Shown in pieces: positions 53,501 to 61,303 of a stretch of 64,000 nucleotides of DNA. The DNA is from Calditrichia bacterium (GTDB lineage Bacteria; Calditrichota; Calditrichia; RBG-13-44-9; J075). Numbering within the stretch: the first letter of the stretch is position 1; each line of letters starts with the position of its first letter. A program made the position numbers and the translations under genes. The notes beneath the pieces are model-generated. The model saw only the letters and a list, made by a program, of their open reading frames with translations, made no database searches and was not told the origin of the DNA. Location of the stretch: assembly GCA_028284905.1 (NCBI GenBank), contig JANQQU010000043.1, forward strand, positions 1 through 64,000. The letters are read 5' to 3'.

Positions 53501-54512
53501 CATAAGGGTTGAGATAATGCGTCCAGCGATTGAGGGAATTGTCATATCGCCAGCCGCGCGTTGCACTGGCATAAAAATAGACTGCGTCATCAGCGTCGAA
53601 AACACCATTTCCGTTTCCATCAGTGACTTGCACAGCAACTTCATTGAGGTCTGCCGGGCGGGAAATGTTGACATTGGTACTTAGCGGCGCACCGCCGTAT
53701 CCGAATACCTGGATAGTAGCGGATTGAATACTGGAAATAGTAATATTCTGAGACTGTAAAAAGCTGCCGGTGATTTTATAAATGCCTTCTTCGTTTACGG
53801 GGATTTTATACCACTCATTGCTGGAAAAATCGTAAGTGACTGTCTGCGTCTTGTTCAGATTACGATTGCGGGGAAGAACCCAATTAGCGGCTTGCCGGTA
53901 GTTCATCGCACGAATCTGCAGGCTGGTTTGTTCGTTGCTGCTCAAACGAGCGGTGCTGGTGCCTGTGCGGCTGCCTTTTAAGTTTAAGCGAATAGTGATT
54001 TGATCGATCAGGCGCACCCGTTTTTCTGCGGGATGATACTGCACCGGATAAATTTTGATGTCCACCATGCGCATTCGTTGATATGTATAAGGTTCGCCAA
54101 CTTCGACGATCTGTCCGGGGAAAGGTGTTGCTGCCTGATAAACGGACTCATTACGCGGAAGTAACGGCGCACTTTTCAAACCATTAACCATCTGGGCCGG
54201 CAGCAGATCCACATTTACCAGCTCTTTTTGGGAGATGATTTCGAAATTGCTGGTGACTGTTGCTTCGGGTGGCAAGGCAATTCTGTGCAGTGTATAAGGC
54301 ACGATCGGTAATCCTTCGCCGACGGCATTAAGGCTTTGGTCGTATTCAATGCGAACATATTGTTGTTGATCCAGCATTACATCTGCGACGTCAATCTCTG
54401 GCAGTTTAAAATCGAGAACGATTGCCTGGTTGGTGTGGCTGGTTATTTTACTTTGTCCGAAAGCGGCAAAAGTGAAAAGAAATGAAAAGAATATCCAGAA
54501 ATGCTTTCGCAT
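50529..54512 (-). CDS. porU: PorU-like C25 peptidase (type IX secretion sortase candidate)
   Basis: 1327 residues. Signal peptide ~1-19 ('FLFTFAAFGQ'). The N-terminal region (~30-600) has the beta-rich prodomain layout of PorU. A gingipain-type C25 domain (~600-1000) shows 'YIQILGDGSYDYRNIEL', catalytic His ~856 in 'INFFGHGDPNTWAHE' and Cys ~891 in 'IWIAATCTWGKYDDP'. Immunoglobulin-like domains follow. The last ~85 residues are a FlgD/T9SS-like sorting domain ('NYPNPLAGETHFTF', 'KIYTVSGRLIQEI', 'IYWDGRDRDGDELANGVYIY'). In Bacteroidota PorU cleaves sorting domains of T9SS cargo and attaches them. The beta-helix protein at 27262 is a candidate substrate. It could instead be a C25 protease cargo, since it carries its own sorting domain. 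Confidence 0.85.
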   Translation of the reverse strand: MRKHFWIFFSFLFTFAAFGQSKITSHTNQAIVLDFKLPEIDVADVMLDQQQYVRIEYDQSLNAVGEGLPIVPYTLHRIALPPEATVTSNFEIISQKELVNVDLLPAQMVNGLKSAPLLPRNESVYQAATPFPGQIVEVGEPYTYQRMRMVDIKIYPVQYHPAEKRVRLIDQITIRLNLKGSRTGTSTARLSSNEQTSLQIRAMNYRQAANWVLPRNRNLNKTQTVTYDFSSNEWYKIPVNEEGIYKITGSFLQSQNITISSIQSATIQVFGYGGAPLSTNVNISRPADLNEVAVQVTDGNGNGVFDADDAVYFYASATRGWRYDNSLNRWTHYLNPYADTNYYLFTFNQNNGKRIETEAVQQFPTISQPDRFTDLYRFEEENNNILESGIDWYWLRFSGTTGQQSVSFDLPENVISDNAVAELRLKGGSKVRYWDNGSYTYTFDGTINGQPVFPNEVFTNQLSRKRTRTTNAFTGGTNTFDLAYGCNQESCVAYLDYLEVRIERPFIAENGFLKFYYDIGGSASQFDVSGLPAGSHRVWDVTAPANVANIAPLQNGNTVRFQQQRPTTAARAFYVFAEAAVRSVETIERIPNSPNLRDPQRKGKLLLIVSDELYDAAEAWEDFKETRVPGRIETERIKVSEIFREFSSGLADPTAIRDFIKYAYENWSVDNPEYNPFYIQILGDGSYDYRNIELTSYTNQVPVFEITANDDIASRVTDNYFTAINNISNGLANLDPQLPIARYPANNEAELNTYLNKMTRYYDSFEEDENANGWQTLLTFVADDECAGDDRCNEWFHLSQTEKIIREVPTKFDLKKIYLVDYETQAGGLGRQKPQASSALLDQINRGTLMINFFGHGDPNTWAHEQVLTKARDLPLIRNGAKLPIWIAATCTWGKYDDPNTPSMAEEMVWAPNGGGIASIAASRPSFAFENEQFAKQVYRNLFNFGNDVGRSILLGDAVNLSVGGGDNDQKYHLFGDVTLRLADPEHTIKIESISQDTLKALSQVSVNASVYDANDNPMNNFNGKAVIRVLDAVDSTSNLGVDYNYPGGTIFKGIVTVANGKIEDASFIVPKSIKYKDSPTGRISIYAWSENQRDAVGYNSELLFLGTQSQVTDTRGPSIDFAFPNQPDFFDGDFVGQQPTIEVELSDESGINLTGEVGHRIELTIDNTIKKDVTEFFVYYQDEYTEGRLTYTLPALEKGRHELKISAWDNLNNYSEETIFFTTTTAEDITLAQVINYPNPLAGETHFTFQYQSPNGSGDATVKIYTVSGRLIQEINDIARPGFNKIYWDGRDRDGDELANGVYIYKIVVDDGEKRVEKIEKMAVVR

Positions 54513-54715
54513 ATATTACTCCCAATAAATTCGTGCGTCAAATACAGGTTCTTTCTCAAACCCAGATTTTGCTAACAAGTTTCTAAAATAACCGAAATAA
54601 TTCTCCAAATCCAATAATAAATCGGTTCGCTTTGCTGGAAAATGACATTTTTAAATTTATGGTCAACTGTTTTATGAGCTGTAGCTTGTCTGACAAAAAA
54701 AGAAGATAAATTTTA

Positions 54716-54856
54716 CAGTTATCAGTGAACAGTGAACAGTGAACACTGATCAGTATACAGCGAACATTGGTAAGTGCCAGATTGAATTTTCAATGATAAC
54801 TGATAACTGTAAACTGATAACTGACAACTGTAAACTGATCACTGACAAATGTAATA
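54716..54856. repeat. Two opposed heptanucleotide repeat arrays
   Basis: 54716-54778 is nine seven-base units based on CAGTNNN (cagttat, cagtgaa x3, cactgat, cagtata, cagcgaa, cattggt, aagtgcc). 54794-54856 is nine units based on TGATAAC/TGTAAAC, whose complement reads CAGTTAT/CAGTTTA. The two arrays are therefore one family in inverted orientation around a 15-base centre, and could pair as a long imperfect hairpin. Confidence 0.8.
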
Positions 54857-54913
54857 AGTTCAACCGGAAAAAGGATAACAATGGGGAAATCAGGTAGCAA
54901 AAGGGGAGAGGGG

Positions 54914-54962
54914 GAATAAAAAACCGTGGATGATCGAATCGTAACGCTGCTCATCCACGGTT
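54914..54962 (-). terminator. Hairpin terminator after the aspartoacylase-like gene
   Basis: AACCGTGGATGA (54922-54933) pairs perfectly with TCATCCACGGTT (54951-54962), with a 17-base loop. On the minus strand it is followed by TTTTTT (54921-54916), 28 bases after the stop at 54990. The A/T tracts on both sides could let it work in both directions. Confidence 0.88.
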
Positions 54963-54989
54963 TTAAAATTGCTAACAATGACTAAGGTA

Positions 54990-56165
54990 TCAGGCAAACT
55001 TCTCCGGATCCGCCAAATCATATTTTCGTCCGGTTACGATCAGGCAGTCACCTTCCTGGCGTTTTTTGCGATAGCCGAGCAAGTGCAGTATTTCAATGAC
55101 CAGCCAGCGGGCGACGCGTTTGTTGATAACTAATTCCAGTGGATTGGCAGGGTTTTTCTTGATACCTGGCAAGAGAGGGGCGACACGAAAAACACCAGAA
55201 CGTCTTAATAAGCGAGAAATATGCAACCAGAAAAGCTTCACCCGGCGAATTCGGAAATATCCATCTGTGCCCTGGGATTGATACAGCGGCATAAAGATGT
55301 TTCCCTTTCCGCCACAGCGAATAACGCCCCATTGATTTTCCGCCAGATTTTCCCCCCGGCGCACTGGCTGGAAGTTACTGTAACCCGGCAACATATGAAA
55401 ATCTTCATCCGGTTGAATTTGATAATGAAAGCGGGTTTCGAATACCGGGGACAGTCCTGAAGAGGCATCTCTCAGGCGCTGTTGATATGATTCGTAATCC
55501 GGAACATTTTCCTGCTTCAGGCAGCCGGCACTAACTAGGGCAATCCAGATGGCCGCTTCGTGATTGTCGACCGATTTCGGATCATCATGATGCCCGGCTT
55601 CAAAAGCCATGGTCCGTGCACCGGAGTCGCAGGTGTAATGAATGATGGCGCCTTCAATCATTTCCTCCAGGCCCAAAATGACCGGTACCGGAAAGTTGAA
55701 AACAAATTCCCGATTCCGAATAGTGTCTGCCATAACCGCAAACGGCGCGCTTTGCGAAGATGTTGTATGGAGGTCGACGATGTAAAGCGGGGTCGTCTTG
55801 TCTTCTAAAAACGGGCGCAGGGTTTTGTAAATCTCGCGCCTTTCAACTTGCTCGGCGGAGTTGTCGATACCAAACTCCGGTGAGGCCTCCAAATCACTCA
55901 TTTCTTCCGGGGACCAAATTCTGTTAAGGTCCTCATCGACATATCTTAGTTGATTATTTAACGCGTTAACATTGCCGATTAAGGCGGTCATTCGACCATT
56001 AAAAATCGTTTGATATGCCGGTAATGCTGTAAATACGCGTTCTAACGCAGAAATTGCCGCTGGCTCATTGCCATGAACGCCTCCGAGAAAAATCACATTT
56101 GGGCCTGATTGTTGACCGGAAAATTCTCCCAATAGTCGCTCGTACTCCACTCGCTCTGTGAACAC
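54990..56165 (-). CDS. Succinylglutamate desuccinylase/aspartoacylase-family protein
   Basis: 391 residues from a GTG at 56165, with AGAGG seven bases upstream; no better ATG precedes it. M14-like zinc carboxypeptidase fold: 'VIFLGGVHGNEPAAISAL' (His and Glu ligands, ~26-43), 'DEDLNRIW', 'YIVDLHTTSSQSAPFAVM' (third ligand His) and 'TMAFEAGHHD' (catalytic Glu region). A C-terminal beta domain (~250-391) includes 'GKGNIFMPLYQSQGTDGYF' and a basic stretch. The family hydrolyses N-acylated amino acids or similar amides; the substrate cannot be set. Cytosolic. Divergent from the BshB1 gene. Confidence 0.85.
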   Translation of the reverse strand: MFTERVEYERLLGEFSGQQSGPNVIFLGGVHGNEPAAISALERVFTALPAYQTIFNGRMTALIGNVNALNNQLRYVDEDLNRIWSPEEMSDLEASPEFGIDNSAEQVERREIYKTLRPFLEDKTTPLYIVDLHTTSSQSAPFAVMADTIRNREFVFNFPVPVILGLEEMIEGAIIHYTCDSGARTMAFEAGHHDDPKSVDNHEAAIWIALVSAGCLKQENVPDYESYQQRLRDASSGLSPVFETRFHYQIQPDEDFHMLPGYSNFQPVRRGENLAENQWGVIRCGGKGNIFMPLYQSQGTDGYFRIRRVKLFWLHISRLLRRSGVFRVAPLLPGIKKNPANPLELVINKRVARWLVIEILHLLGYRKKRQEGDCLIVTGRKYDLADPEKFA

Positions 56166-56365
56166 CGTAAATCCTCTTTCCTGTTTTAGCTTGTCGCTTC
56201 ATCTTTGTTATCCATATAAACCTTGGGAGAATATATCGATTTGAAAATACCATATTCAACTCTTTTTGAATTTTCCCGGACAGCATTAATAAAGGCTTGC
56301 GGTTTATTGCCTTGTCTGTTACTTTTCTAGCTTACTTTTTCCGTTTTATACATGGGTGACTGGTT

Positions 56366-57094
56366 ATGTTAGCAGAGCATGTAGATATTTTAGCATTAGG
56401 GCCACATCCCGATGATGTGGAGCTTGGATGTGGTGGCACACTGGTGAAATTGGCACAGCAGGGATATCGCACTGCGATTATCGACCTAACCGAAGGAGAG
56501 ATGGGGACCCGGGGGACAGTGGCTGAAAGGTATGAAGAATCTGCTGATGCCGCGAAAATTCTCGGTGCAATCGGGCGGGAGAATCTGCAAATCCCCGATG
56601 CAAATATTTACAATAATGACGAGAACCGTCTGAAAATAATACGAGCGATTCGCCGTTTGCGACCAGCGATTGTCTTTGCGCCCTATCCCAATGATCGTCA
56701 TCCCGACCATGTTCATTCCAGTAACCTGATTACCGACGCCTGTTTTTATGCCGGCCTGAAAAAAATGGACCCCGGTAATCATCCCGCCTTTCGCCCGAAA
56801 CGTCTTGTTTATTACATGATGACTTACGAATTTCAGCCGACCTTTCTTGTTGATATCTCGGAACAATACGAAACAAAACTGGCAGCTGTAAAAGCACATA
56901 AATCTCAGTTTTATAACCCTGGCTACGACGGCGAGGAAACATTTATTTCCTCAAAAGGCTTTTTTGATGCGGTAGAATTTCGCATGCGCCATTATGGTTG
57001 GAAATGCGGTGTTACATATGCAGAGCCTTTTTGGGTGCGGGAAGCATTGGTGATGGATGATATCTTTCCTGTGCTGACTCGAAATAAGATGTAA
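56366..57094 (+). CDS. bshB1: PIG-L/LmbE deacetylase, BshB1 type (bacillithiol biosynthesis)
   Basis: 242 residues. The zinc site 'ALGPHPDDVELGCGGTL' (~10-26) gives His-Asp-Asp. Further motifs are 'DLTEGEMGTRGT', 'IPDANIYNNDENRLKIIRAI', 'PYPNDRHPDHVHSSNLITDA' and a C-terminal 'EFRMRHYGWKCGVTYAEPF', which closely follows BshB1 enzymes. BshB1 deacetylates GlcNAc-malate to GlcN-malate, the second step of bacillithiol synthesis. bshA and bshC are not in the window. ATG start; no clear Shine-Dalgarno. About 210 bases separate it from nuoA on the same strand. Confidence 0.9.
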   Translation: MLAEHVDILALGPHPDDVELGCGGTLVKLAQQGYRTAIIDLTEGEMGTRGTVAERYEESADAAKILGAIGRENLQIPDANIYNNDENRLKIIRAIRRLRPAIVFAPYPNDRHPDHVHSSNLITDACFYAGLKKMDPGNHPAFRPKRLVYYMMTYEFQPTFLVDISEQYETKLAAVKAHKSQFYNPGYDGEETFISSKGFFDAVEFRMRHYGWKCGVTYAEPFWVREALVMDDIFPVLTRNKM

Positions 57095-57223
57095 AGCCTT
57101 TAAAAATTAGCGCATAGTGGTGTTTCTAAAGCACCTTTATCTGTTAATTTATCCCTTTTACTTTATTCCTTTCTGCCCGTCTCGAACCGCAAGGAATTGA
57201 AGTGAAAATTAATAGTTTTTTAG

Positions 57224-57252
57224 TTGTTGTTCTTTGCAAGATTGGTTATTAT
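57224..57252 (+). promoter_or_regulatory. Possible promoter of the nuo operon
   Basis: TTGTTG (57224-57229), 17 bases, TATTAT (57247-57252), ~50 bases before the ATG of nuoA. It fits a housekeeping sigma-70 pattern, but promoters in this group may differ, and AT-rich spacers match by chance. Confidence 0.3.
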
Positions 57253-57304
57253 TTGGTCGTTTAGACTTTGTGAAAAAAATTTTTAACTATCACAGGACAA
57301 ACAA

Positions 57305-57670
57305 ATGCTCGATCAATATCTGCCTATCCTTGTCGTAATGGTGCTTGCGACAATTATCACCGCTACCATTATCGGACTTACCCACGTATTGAATCCCAAA
57401 CTAAAGAATAAGATCAAGCAGCAGGTGTATGAATCTGGTCTGAAACCGCAGATGGATGCCCGCCTGCGCTATCCAATCCGCTTCTACGTGGTTGCGATGA
57501 TGTTTATCCTCTTTGATGTGGAAATTATCTTCATGTACCCCTGGGCAGTTGTCTATAACGATTACCTAACCGCCGGTTCTTTTATCTTCTGGGAAATGTT
57601 TGTCTTTCTGGTGATTCTATTCTCCGGATACATCTATCTCTGGAAACGCGGCGCTTTTCAATGGGAGTAG
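57305..57670 (+). CDS. nuoA: NADH-quinone oxidoreductase subunit A
   Basis: 121 residues, three membrane helices ('PILVVMVLATIITATIIGL', 'FYVVAMMFILFDVEIIFMYPW', 'FIFWEMFVFLVILFSGYIYLW'). Family signature 'YESGLKP' and 'RYPIRFYVVAMMFILFDVE', including the conserved Asp/Glu of the second helix. It is a small membrane subunit at the junction of the peripheral and proton-pumping arms of complex I. ATG at 57305, RBS 'cacaggac'. First gene of the nuo run; the next gene is nuoC rather than nuoB. Confidence 0.95.
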   Translation: MLDQYLPILVVMVLATIITATIIGLTHVLNPKLKNKIKQQVYESGLKPQMDARLRYPIRFYVVAMMFILFDVEIIFMYPWAVVYNDYLTAGSFIFWEMFVFLVILFSGYIYLWKRGAFQWE

Positions 57671-57674
57671 TTTG

Positions 57675-58172
57675 ATGGCTAAAGTGACATTTAATACTAT
57701 TCAGGAAAAGGTGTCGGCAAAATTCCCCGATGCAAAGTTCGAGACCGCCCGCGGTCAGCTGGCATTGTTCCTTAATAAAGAGCAACTGATCCCGGTAATG
57801 AAGTTCCTGAAAAAGGACAAAACACTGCAGTTCGACTACATGGTCGACATTACCGGCGTGGATTTCCTGAAAATGGATCGTGAGCCGCGTTTTGATCTGG
57901 TGATCCATATTTATTCCATGAAAACCAATTTACGGCTGCGCGTCAAAGTTGGTATCGATGAGGCCGATATGAATGTGCCCTCGCTGACCCAGGTGTGGAA
58001 ATCTGCCGCCTGGCTGGAGCGGGAAGCATTCGAGATGTTTGGGTTCAATTTTGAAGGGCATCCCGATTTACGTCGGCTCCTCTTGCCGGATATTTTTGAT
58101 GGCCATCCGCTGCGCAAAGATTACCCTTTACGGGGCCGCGGCGAACGAGATGTGATTCTCGACCTGAAGTAA
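57675..58172 (+). CDS. nuoC: NADH-quinone oxidoreductase subunit C (30-kDa subunit)
   Basis: 165 residues from the ATG at 57675, with GGAG seven bases upstream inside the nuoA end; the TTG one codon earlier is less likely. Complex I 30-kDa motif: 'DYMVDITGVDFL', 'RLRVKVGIDEADMNVPSLTQ', 'WKSAAWLEREAFEMFGFNFE', 'GHPDLRRLLLPDIFDGHPLR' and 'KDYPLRGRGE'. It is not fused to NuoB or NuoD. Four bases separate it from nuoA, so translation is probably coupled. Confidence 0.96.
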   Translation: MAKVTFNTIQEKVSAKFPDAKFETARGQLALFLNKEQLIPVMKFLKKDKTLQFDYMVDITGVDFLKMDREPRFDLVIHIYSMKTNLRLRVKVGIDEADMNVPSLTQVWKSAAWLEREAFEMFGFNFEGHPDLRRLLLPDIFDGHPLRKDYPLRGRGERDVILDLK

Positions 58173-58227
58173 GCAAGGTGATAAGCAGCAGTTAGATGAC
58201 TTTAATTGCAAAAACGGATAGAAGATT

Positions 58228-59427
58228 ATGGCGCAAGAAGCAGCATACAGTTTAAAGACAGATCGTACCATTCTGAACTTCGGCCCGCAACACCCGGCGA
58301 CACACGGCACCCTGCGACTGGTTTTGGAGCTGGATGGGGAAGTGGTTGTTAAGGCGGAGCCGCACATTGGTTACCTGCATTCCGGCTTTGAGAAACTCGG
58401 CGAGCACAAGAGCTACAACCAGTGGGTGACCCTTTCCGACCGGATGAATTATCTTTCTCCGCTCTGTAACAATATCGGTTTTGCCCAGGCCGTAGAAAAA
58501 CTGCTGGAAATGGAGATCCCCGAACGAGCCAAGTATATCCGCACCATTCTGGCGGAAATGTCCCGAATTGCCGACCACATGGTTTGGCTCGGCACCCACG
58601 CGCTTGATATCGGTGCCTTCACTGCTTTCCTTTACGCCTTCCAGGCACGTGAAAATCTCTACATTATTTTTGAGCATACTACCGGCGCACGCTTGACAAC
58701 CAGTTATACCCGTGTCGGCGGCGTTTTTCGCGATGTGCCCCACGATTTCAAGGAAATGACCAATAACTTCCTGAATTATTATCCCGGTGTGTTAAAAGAG
58801 GTGCATAATTTACTGACCCGTAATCGTATTTGGGTGGACAGAACCCGCGGCATTGGACATATCTCTCGGGAAGATGCGATTGAACTTGGGGTTACCGGAC
58901 CGATGCTGCGCGGCTCCGGCGTGCCGTTTGATGTGCGCAAGGACCATCCTTACCTGGTTTACGATCGCCTCGACTTTGATGTGCCGGTCTGTGATGACGG
59001 TGACGTTTATGCCCGTTACCTGGTGCGGATGGAAGAGGTTGAGCAAAGTCTCAGTATTATCCGCCAGTGTATCGACGATCTTCCCGATGGTCCGGTGAGC
59101 TATTTTGATAAGAAATACTCCCTGCCGGAAAAAGAAGGCGTTTATGATACTATCGAGGGATTAATACATCATTTTAAGAATATTATGCCTGGACATGGAT
59201 TCGATGTGCCGGTCGCAGATATTTATGATTCAACCGAATCACCGAATGGTGAGCTGGGCTTCTATATCGTTGGTGATGGCACCCATAAGGCATATCGCTT
59301 ACGGGTTCGCGCACCTTCTTTTATCAATTTTTCATCCTTCCAGGATATCTCCAAAGGTGCCAGTGTTTCCGATGTGGTCGCCATTCTGGGAAGTATGAAT
59401 ATTATTGCCGGTGAGCTGGATCGTTAG
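58228..59427 (+). CDS. nuoD: NADH-quinone oxidoreductase subunit D (49-kDa subunit)
   Basis: 399 residues, usual length. 'LNFGPQHPATHGTLRLVLEL' at the N-terminus lines the quinone pocket with His in 'HPATHG'. 'PHIGYLHSGFEKLGEHKSY', 'DRMNYLSPLCNN', 'RGIGHISREDAIELGVTGPM', 'LRGSGVPFDVRKDHPYLVYD' and a C-terminal 'LGSMNIIAGELDR' are all present. It forms the quinone-binding site together with NuoB, which is not encoded nearby. Lies 55 bases after nuoC. Confidence 0.97.
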   Translation: MAQEAAYSLKTDRTILNFGPQHPATHGTLRLVLELDGEVVVKAEPHIGYLHSGFEKLGEHKSYNQWVTLSDRMNYLSPLCNNIGFAQAVEKLLEMEIPERAKYIRTILAEMSRIADHMVWLGTHALDIGAFTAFLYAFQARENLYIIFEHTTGARLTTSYTRVGGVFRDVPHDFKEMTNNFLNYYPGVLKEVHNLLTRNRIWVDRTRGIGHISREDAIELGVTGPMLRGSGVPFDVRKDHPYLVYDRLDFDVPVCDDGDVYARYLVRMEEVEQSLSIIRQCIDDLPDGPVSYFDKKYSLPEKEGVYDTIEGLIHHFKNIMPGHGFDVPVADIYDSTESPNGELGFYIVGDGTHKAYRLRVRAPSFINFSSFQDISKGASVSDVVAILGSMNIIAGELDR

Positions 59428-59469
59428 AGGACGTAGTTAAACAAACGAAAAAATGTTGCAGGTTGAACA

Positions 59470-59943
59470 ATGAAGCTGAGCTTTTCGAAAGACGCGCAGA
59501 AGGAATTTGAAGAAATTTTAACCCGTTACCCGAACAAACGGGCCTCGCTGCTGATGGTGTTACATCTGGCCCAGCGGGAATTTGAGTGGCTTTCCAAAGA
59601 TGCGATGGAATATGTCGGCAGCTTATTGGATTTACCTTTCTCGGAAGTTCTGGATACCGCCTCTTTCTACACCATGTTTAAACTAAAGCCCTCCGGCAAG
59701 TATCACCTTCAGGTATGCCACACCCTTTCCTGCGCATTGCGGGGCGCCTCCGGACTGTGCAAGCACGTGCACAAAAAATATGGTATCGAAAGCGGGGAAG
59801 TTAGCGACGACGGCAAATTCTCTTTAATAAAGGTGGAATGCCTCGGTTCCTGCGGTACTGCACCGGTGGTGCAAATTAACGATGATTATCACGAAGGTCT
59901 GAGTATTGAGGCTTTTGATAAAATTTTGAATGATTTGAAATAA
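59470..59943 (+). CDS. nuoE: NADH-quinone oxidoreductase subunit E (24-kDa, 2Fe-2S)
   Basis: 157 residues. Thioredoxin-like 2Fe-2S subunit: 'YPNKRASLLMVLHLAQREF', 'VGSLLDLPFSEVLDTASFYT', the cluster ligands in 'VCHTLSCALRGASGLCKHV' and 'KVECLGSCGTAPVVQIND'. It carries cluster N1a next to the FMN subunit NuoF, encoded 71 bases downstream. RBS is weak ('caggttgaac'). Confidence 0.96.
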   Translation: MKLSFSKDAQKEFEEILTRYPNKRASLLMVLHLAQREFEWLSKDAMEYVGSLLDLPFSEVLDTASFYTMFKLKPSGKYHLQVCHTLSCALRGASGLCKHVHKKYGIESGEVSDDGKFSLIKVECLGSCGTAPVVQINDDYHEGLSIEAFDKILNDLK

Positions 59944-60014
59944 ATCGAATATCGGGTTGATCACCCGGATATTGACAATGTTGATGTAGCTGTTTTGACG
60001 GAGATAGATGGTAT

Positions 60015-61274
60015 ATGGCATTTGAAAAAGTGTTGACCAAAGATAAGAATTTGCCCGAATCCCGTAAGCTTTCCTATTACGAGAAAGTCGGAGGATATCG
60101 TGCCTGGCAGAAGGTGTTGAAGACGATGGATCCGGAAGGCGTTATCGATCTGGTAAAAGACGCCAAGCTGCGCGGGCGTGGGGGCGCCGGCTTCTCCACG
60201 GGGATGAAATGGGGATTTGTTCCCAAGGATACTGAGAAGCCACATTACATGCTGGTGAATGCGGATGAGAGTGAACCCGGGACTTTTAAAGACCGTCTGC
60301 TGATGGATGCCATGCCCCACTCCACCATCGAAGGAGCGATGATCGGCTCCTTTGCCATTCGCGCCAACACCTGCTACATCTATATTCGCGGCGAATTTGT
60401 CCATGAAGCGAAAGTACTGGAAGTCGCCATTGCCGAGTGTTATGACAAAGGATATCTCGGTAAGAATATCTTCGGCAGCGGTTTCGATCTGGATATGTAT
60501 GTGCATCGCGGTGCCGGTGCTTACATCTGCGGCGAAGAAACCGGATTGATCGAATCGCTGGAAGGTAAACGCGGCTGGCCGCGGATTAAACCGCCGTTTC
60601 CGGCAATTGAAGGCGTCTTCCGCTGCCCGACGATCGTAAACAATGTGGAAACACTTGCCTGCGTGCCTTACATCGTAGAAAACGGTGCGGACTGGTTTAA
60701 GTCGATCGGGCCGGAAAGTGGTCCGGGGCCGAAACTGTACTGCATTAGCGGACATGTGAAGCGTCCCGGTGTGTACGAAGCAGCGATGGGACTGCCCCTG
60801 AAAGAACTTATCTACGACTACGCCGGCGGTATTCTCGATGATAAAAAAGTGAAAGCGGTGATTCCCGGTGGTTCCTCCGTGCCGGTTTTAACAGCGGATG
60901 AACTGGATGTTAATATGGATTTCGATGCCCTGGCGGCTGTGGGCAGCATGCTCGGCTCTGCCGGCTGCATTGTAATGGATGAAGATACCTGCATGGTCGA
61001 TACAATCTTGAATATTACTCATTTTTATCGCCACGAATCCTGCGGACAATGCACGCCCTGCCGGGAAGGAACCACCTGGGCGGAGAAAGTTTTGAAAAAG
61101 ATTAAATCCGGCAATGGCACGATGCGCGATATCGATTTGCTCTATGAAATGTCCGGTAATATTGGCACGCGCACCATCTGCCCACTGGGTGATGCCGCCG
61201 CCATGCCGATCGAAAGTTTCGTGCGGAAGTTCCGCCATGAATTTGAAGCTTACGTGAAAAAAGAAGTTGCATAA
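60015..61274 (+). CDS. nuoF: NADH-quinone oxidoreductase subunit F (FMN/NADH-binding)
   Basis: 419 residues. NADH-binding 'LRGRGGAGFSTGMKWGFVP', FMN site 'YMLVNADESEPGTFKDR' and 'GAGAYICGEETGLIESLEG', SLBB region, and cluster N3 ligands in 'HESCGQCTPCREGTTW' plus 'TICPLGDAAAMP'. It oxidises NADH and passes electrons through FMN to the Fe-S chain. RBS 'cggagata' ahead of the ATG. Confidence 0.97.
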   Translation: MAFEKVLTKDKNLPESRKLSYYEKVGGYRAWQKVLKTMDPEGVIDLVKDAKLRGRGGAGFSTGMKWGFVPKDTEKPHYMLVNADESEPGTFKDRLLMDAMPHSTIEGAMIGSFAIRANTCYIYIRGEFVHEAKVLEVAIAECYDKGYLGKNIFGSGFDLDMYVHRGAGAYICGEETGLIESLEGKRGWPRIKPPFPAIEGVFRCPTIVNNVETLACVPYIVENGADWFKSIGPESGPGPKLYCISGHVKRPGVYEAAMGLPLKELIYDYAGGILDDKKVKAVIPGGSSVPVLTADELDVNMDFDALAAVGSMLGSAGCIVMDEDTCMVDTILNITHFYRHESCGQCTPCREGTTWAEKVLKKIKSGNGTMRDIDLLYEMSGNIGTRTICPLGDAAAMPIESFVRKFRHEFEAYVKKEVA

Positions 61275-61303
61275 ATTTAGAGTTTAAACAGGGATACGCT
61301 GAA

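Larger units (their letters stand above)
54513..54989. other. Intergenic region with heptad arrays and terminator
   Basis: 477 bases between the PorU-like gene and the aspartoacylase-like gene. AT-rich flank (54513-54710), two heptad repeat arrays (54716-54856) and a hairpin (54922-54962). A 62-codon minus frame at 54790-54978 reads through the heptads and hairpin and is not a plausible gene. Confidence 0.7.

Noticed and set aside
54790-54978. 62-codon minus-strand frame
   Set aside because: It is made by translating a terminator hairpin and a heptad repeat array ('QFTVVSYQFTVISYH').
57672-58172. Possible NuoB-NuoC fusion to explain the missing nuoB
   Set aside because: The product is only 165 residues, starts directly with the 30-kDa domain and has none of the NuoB cysteines.
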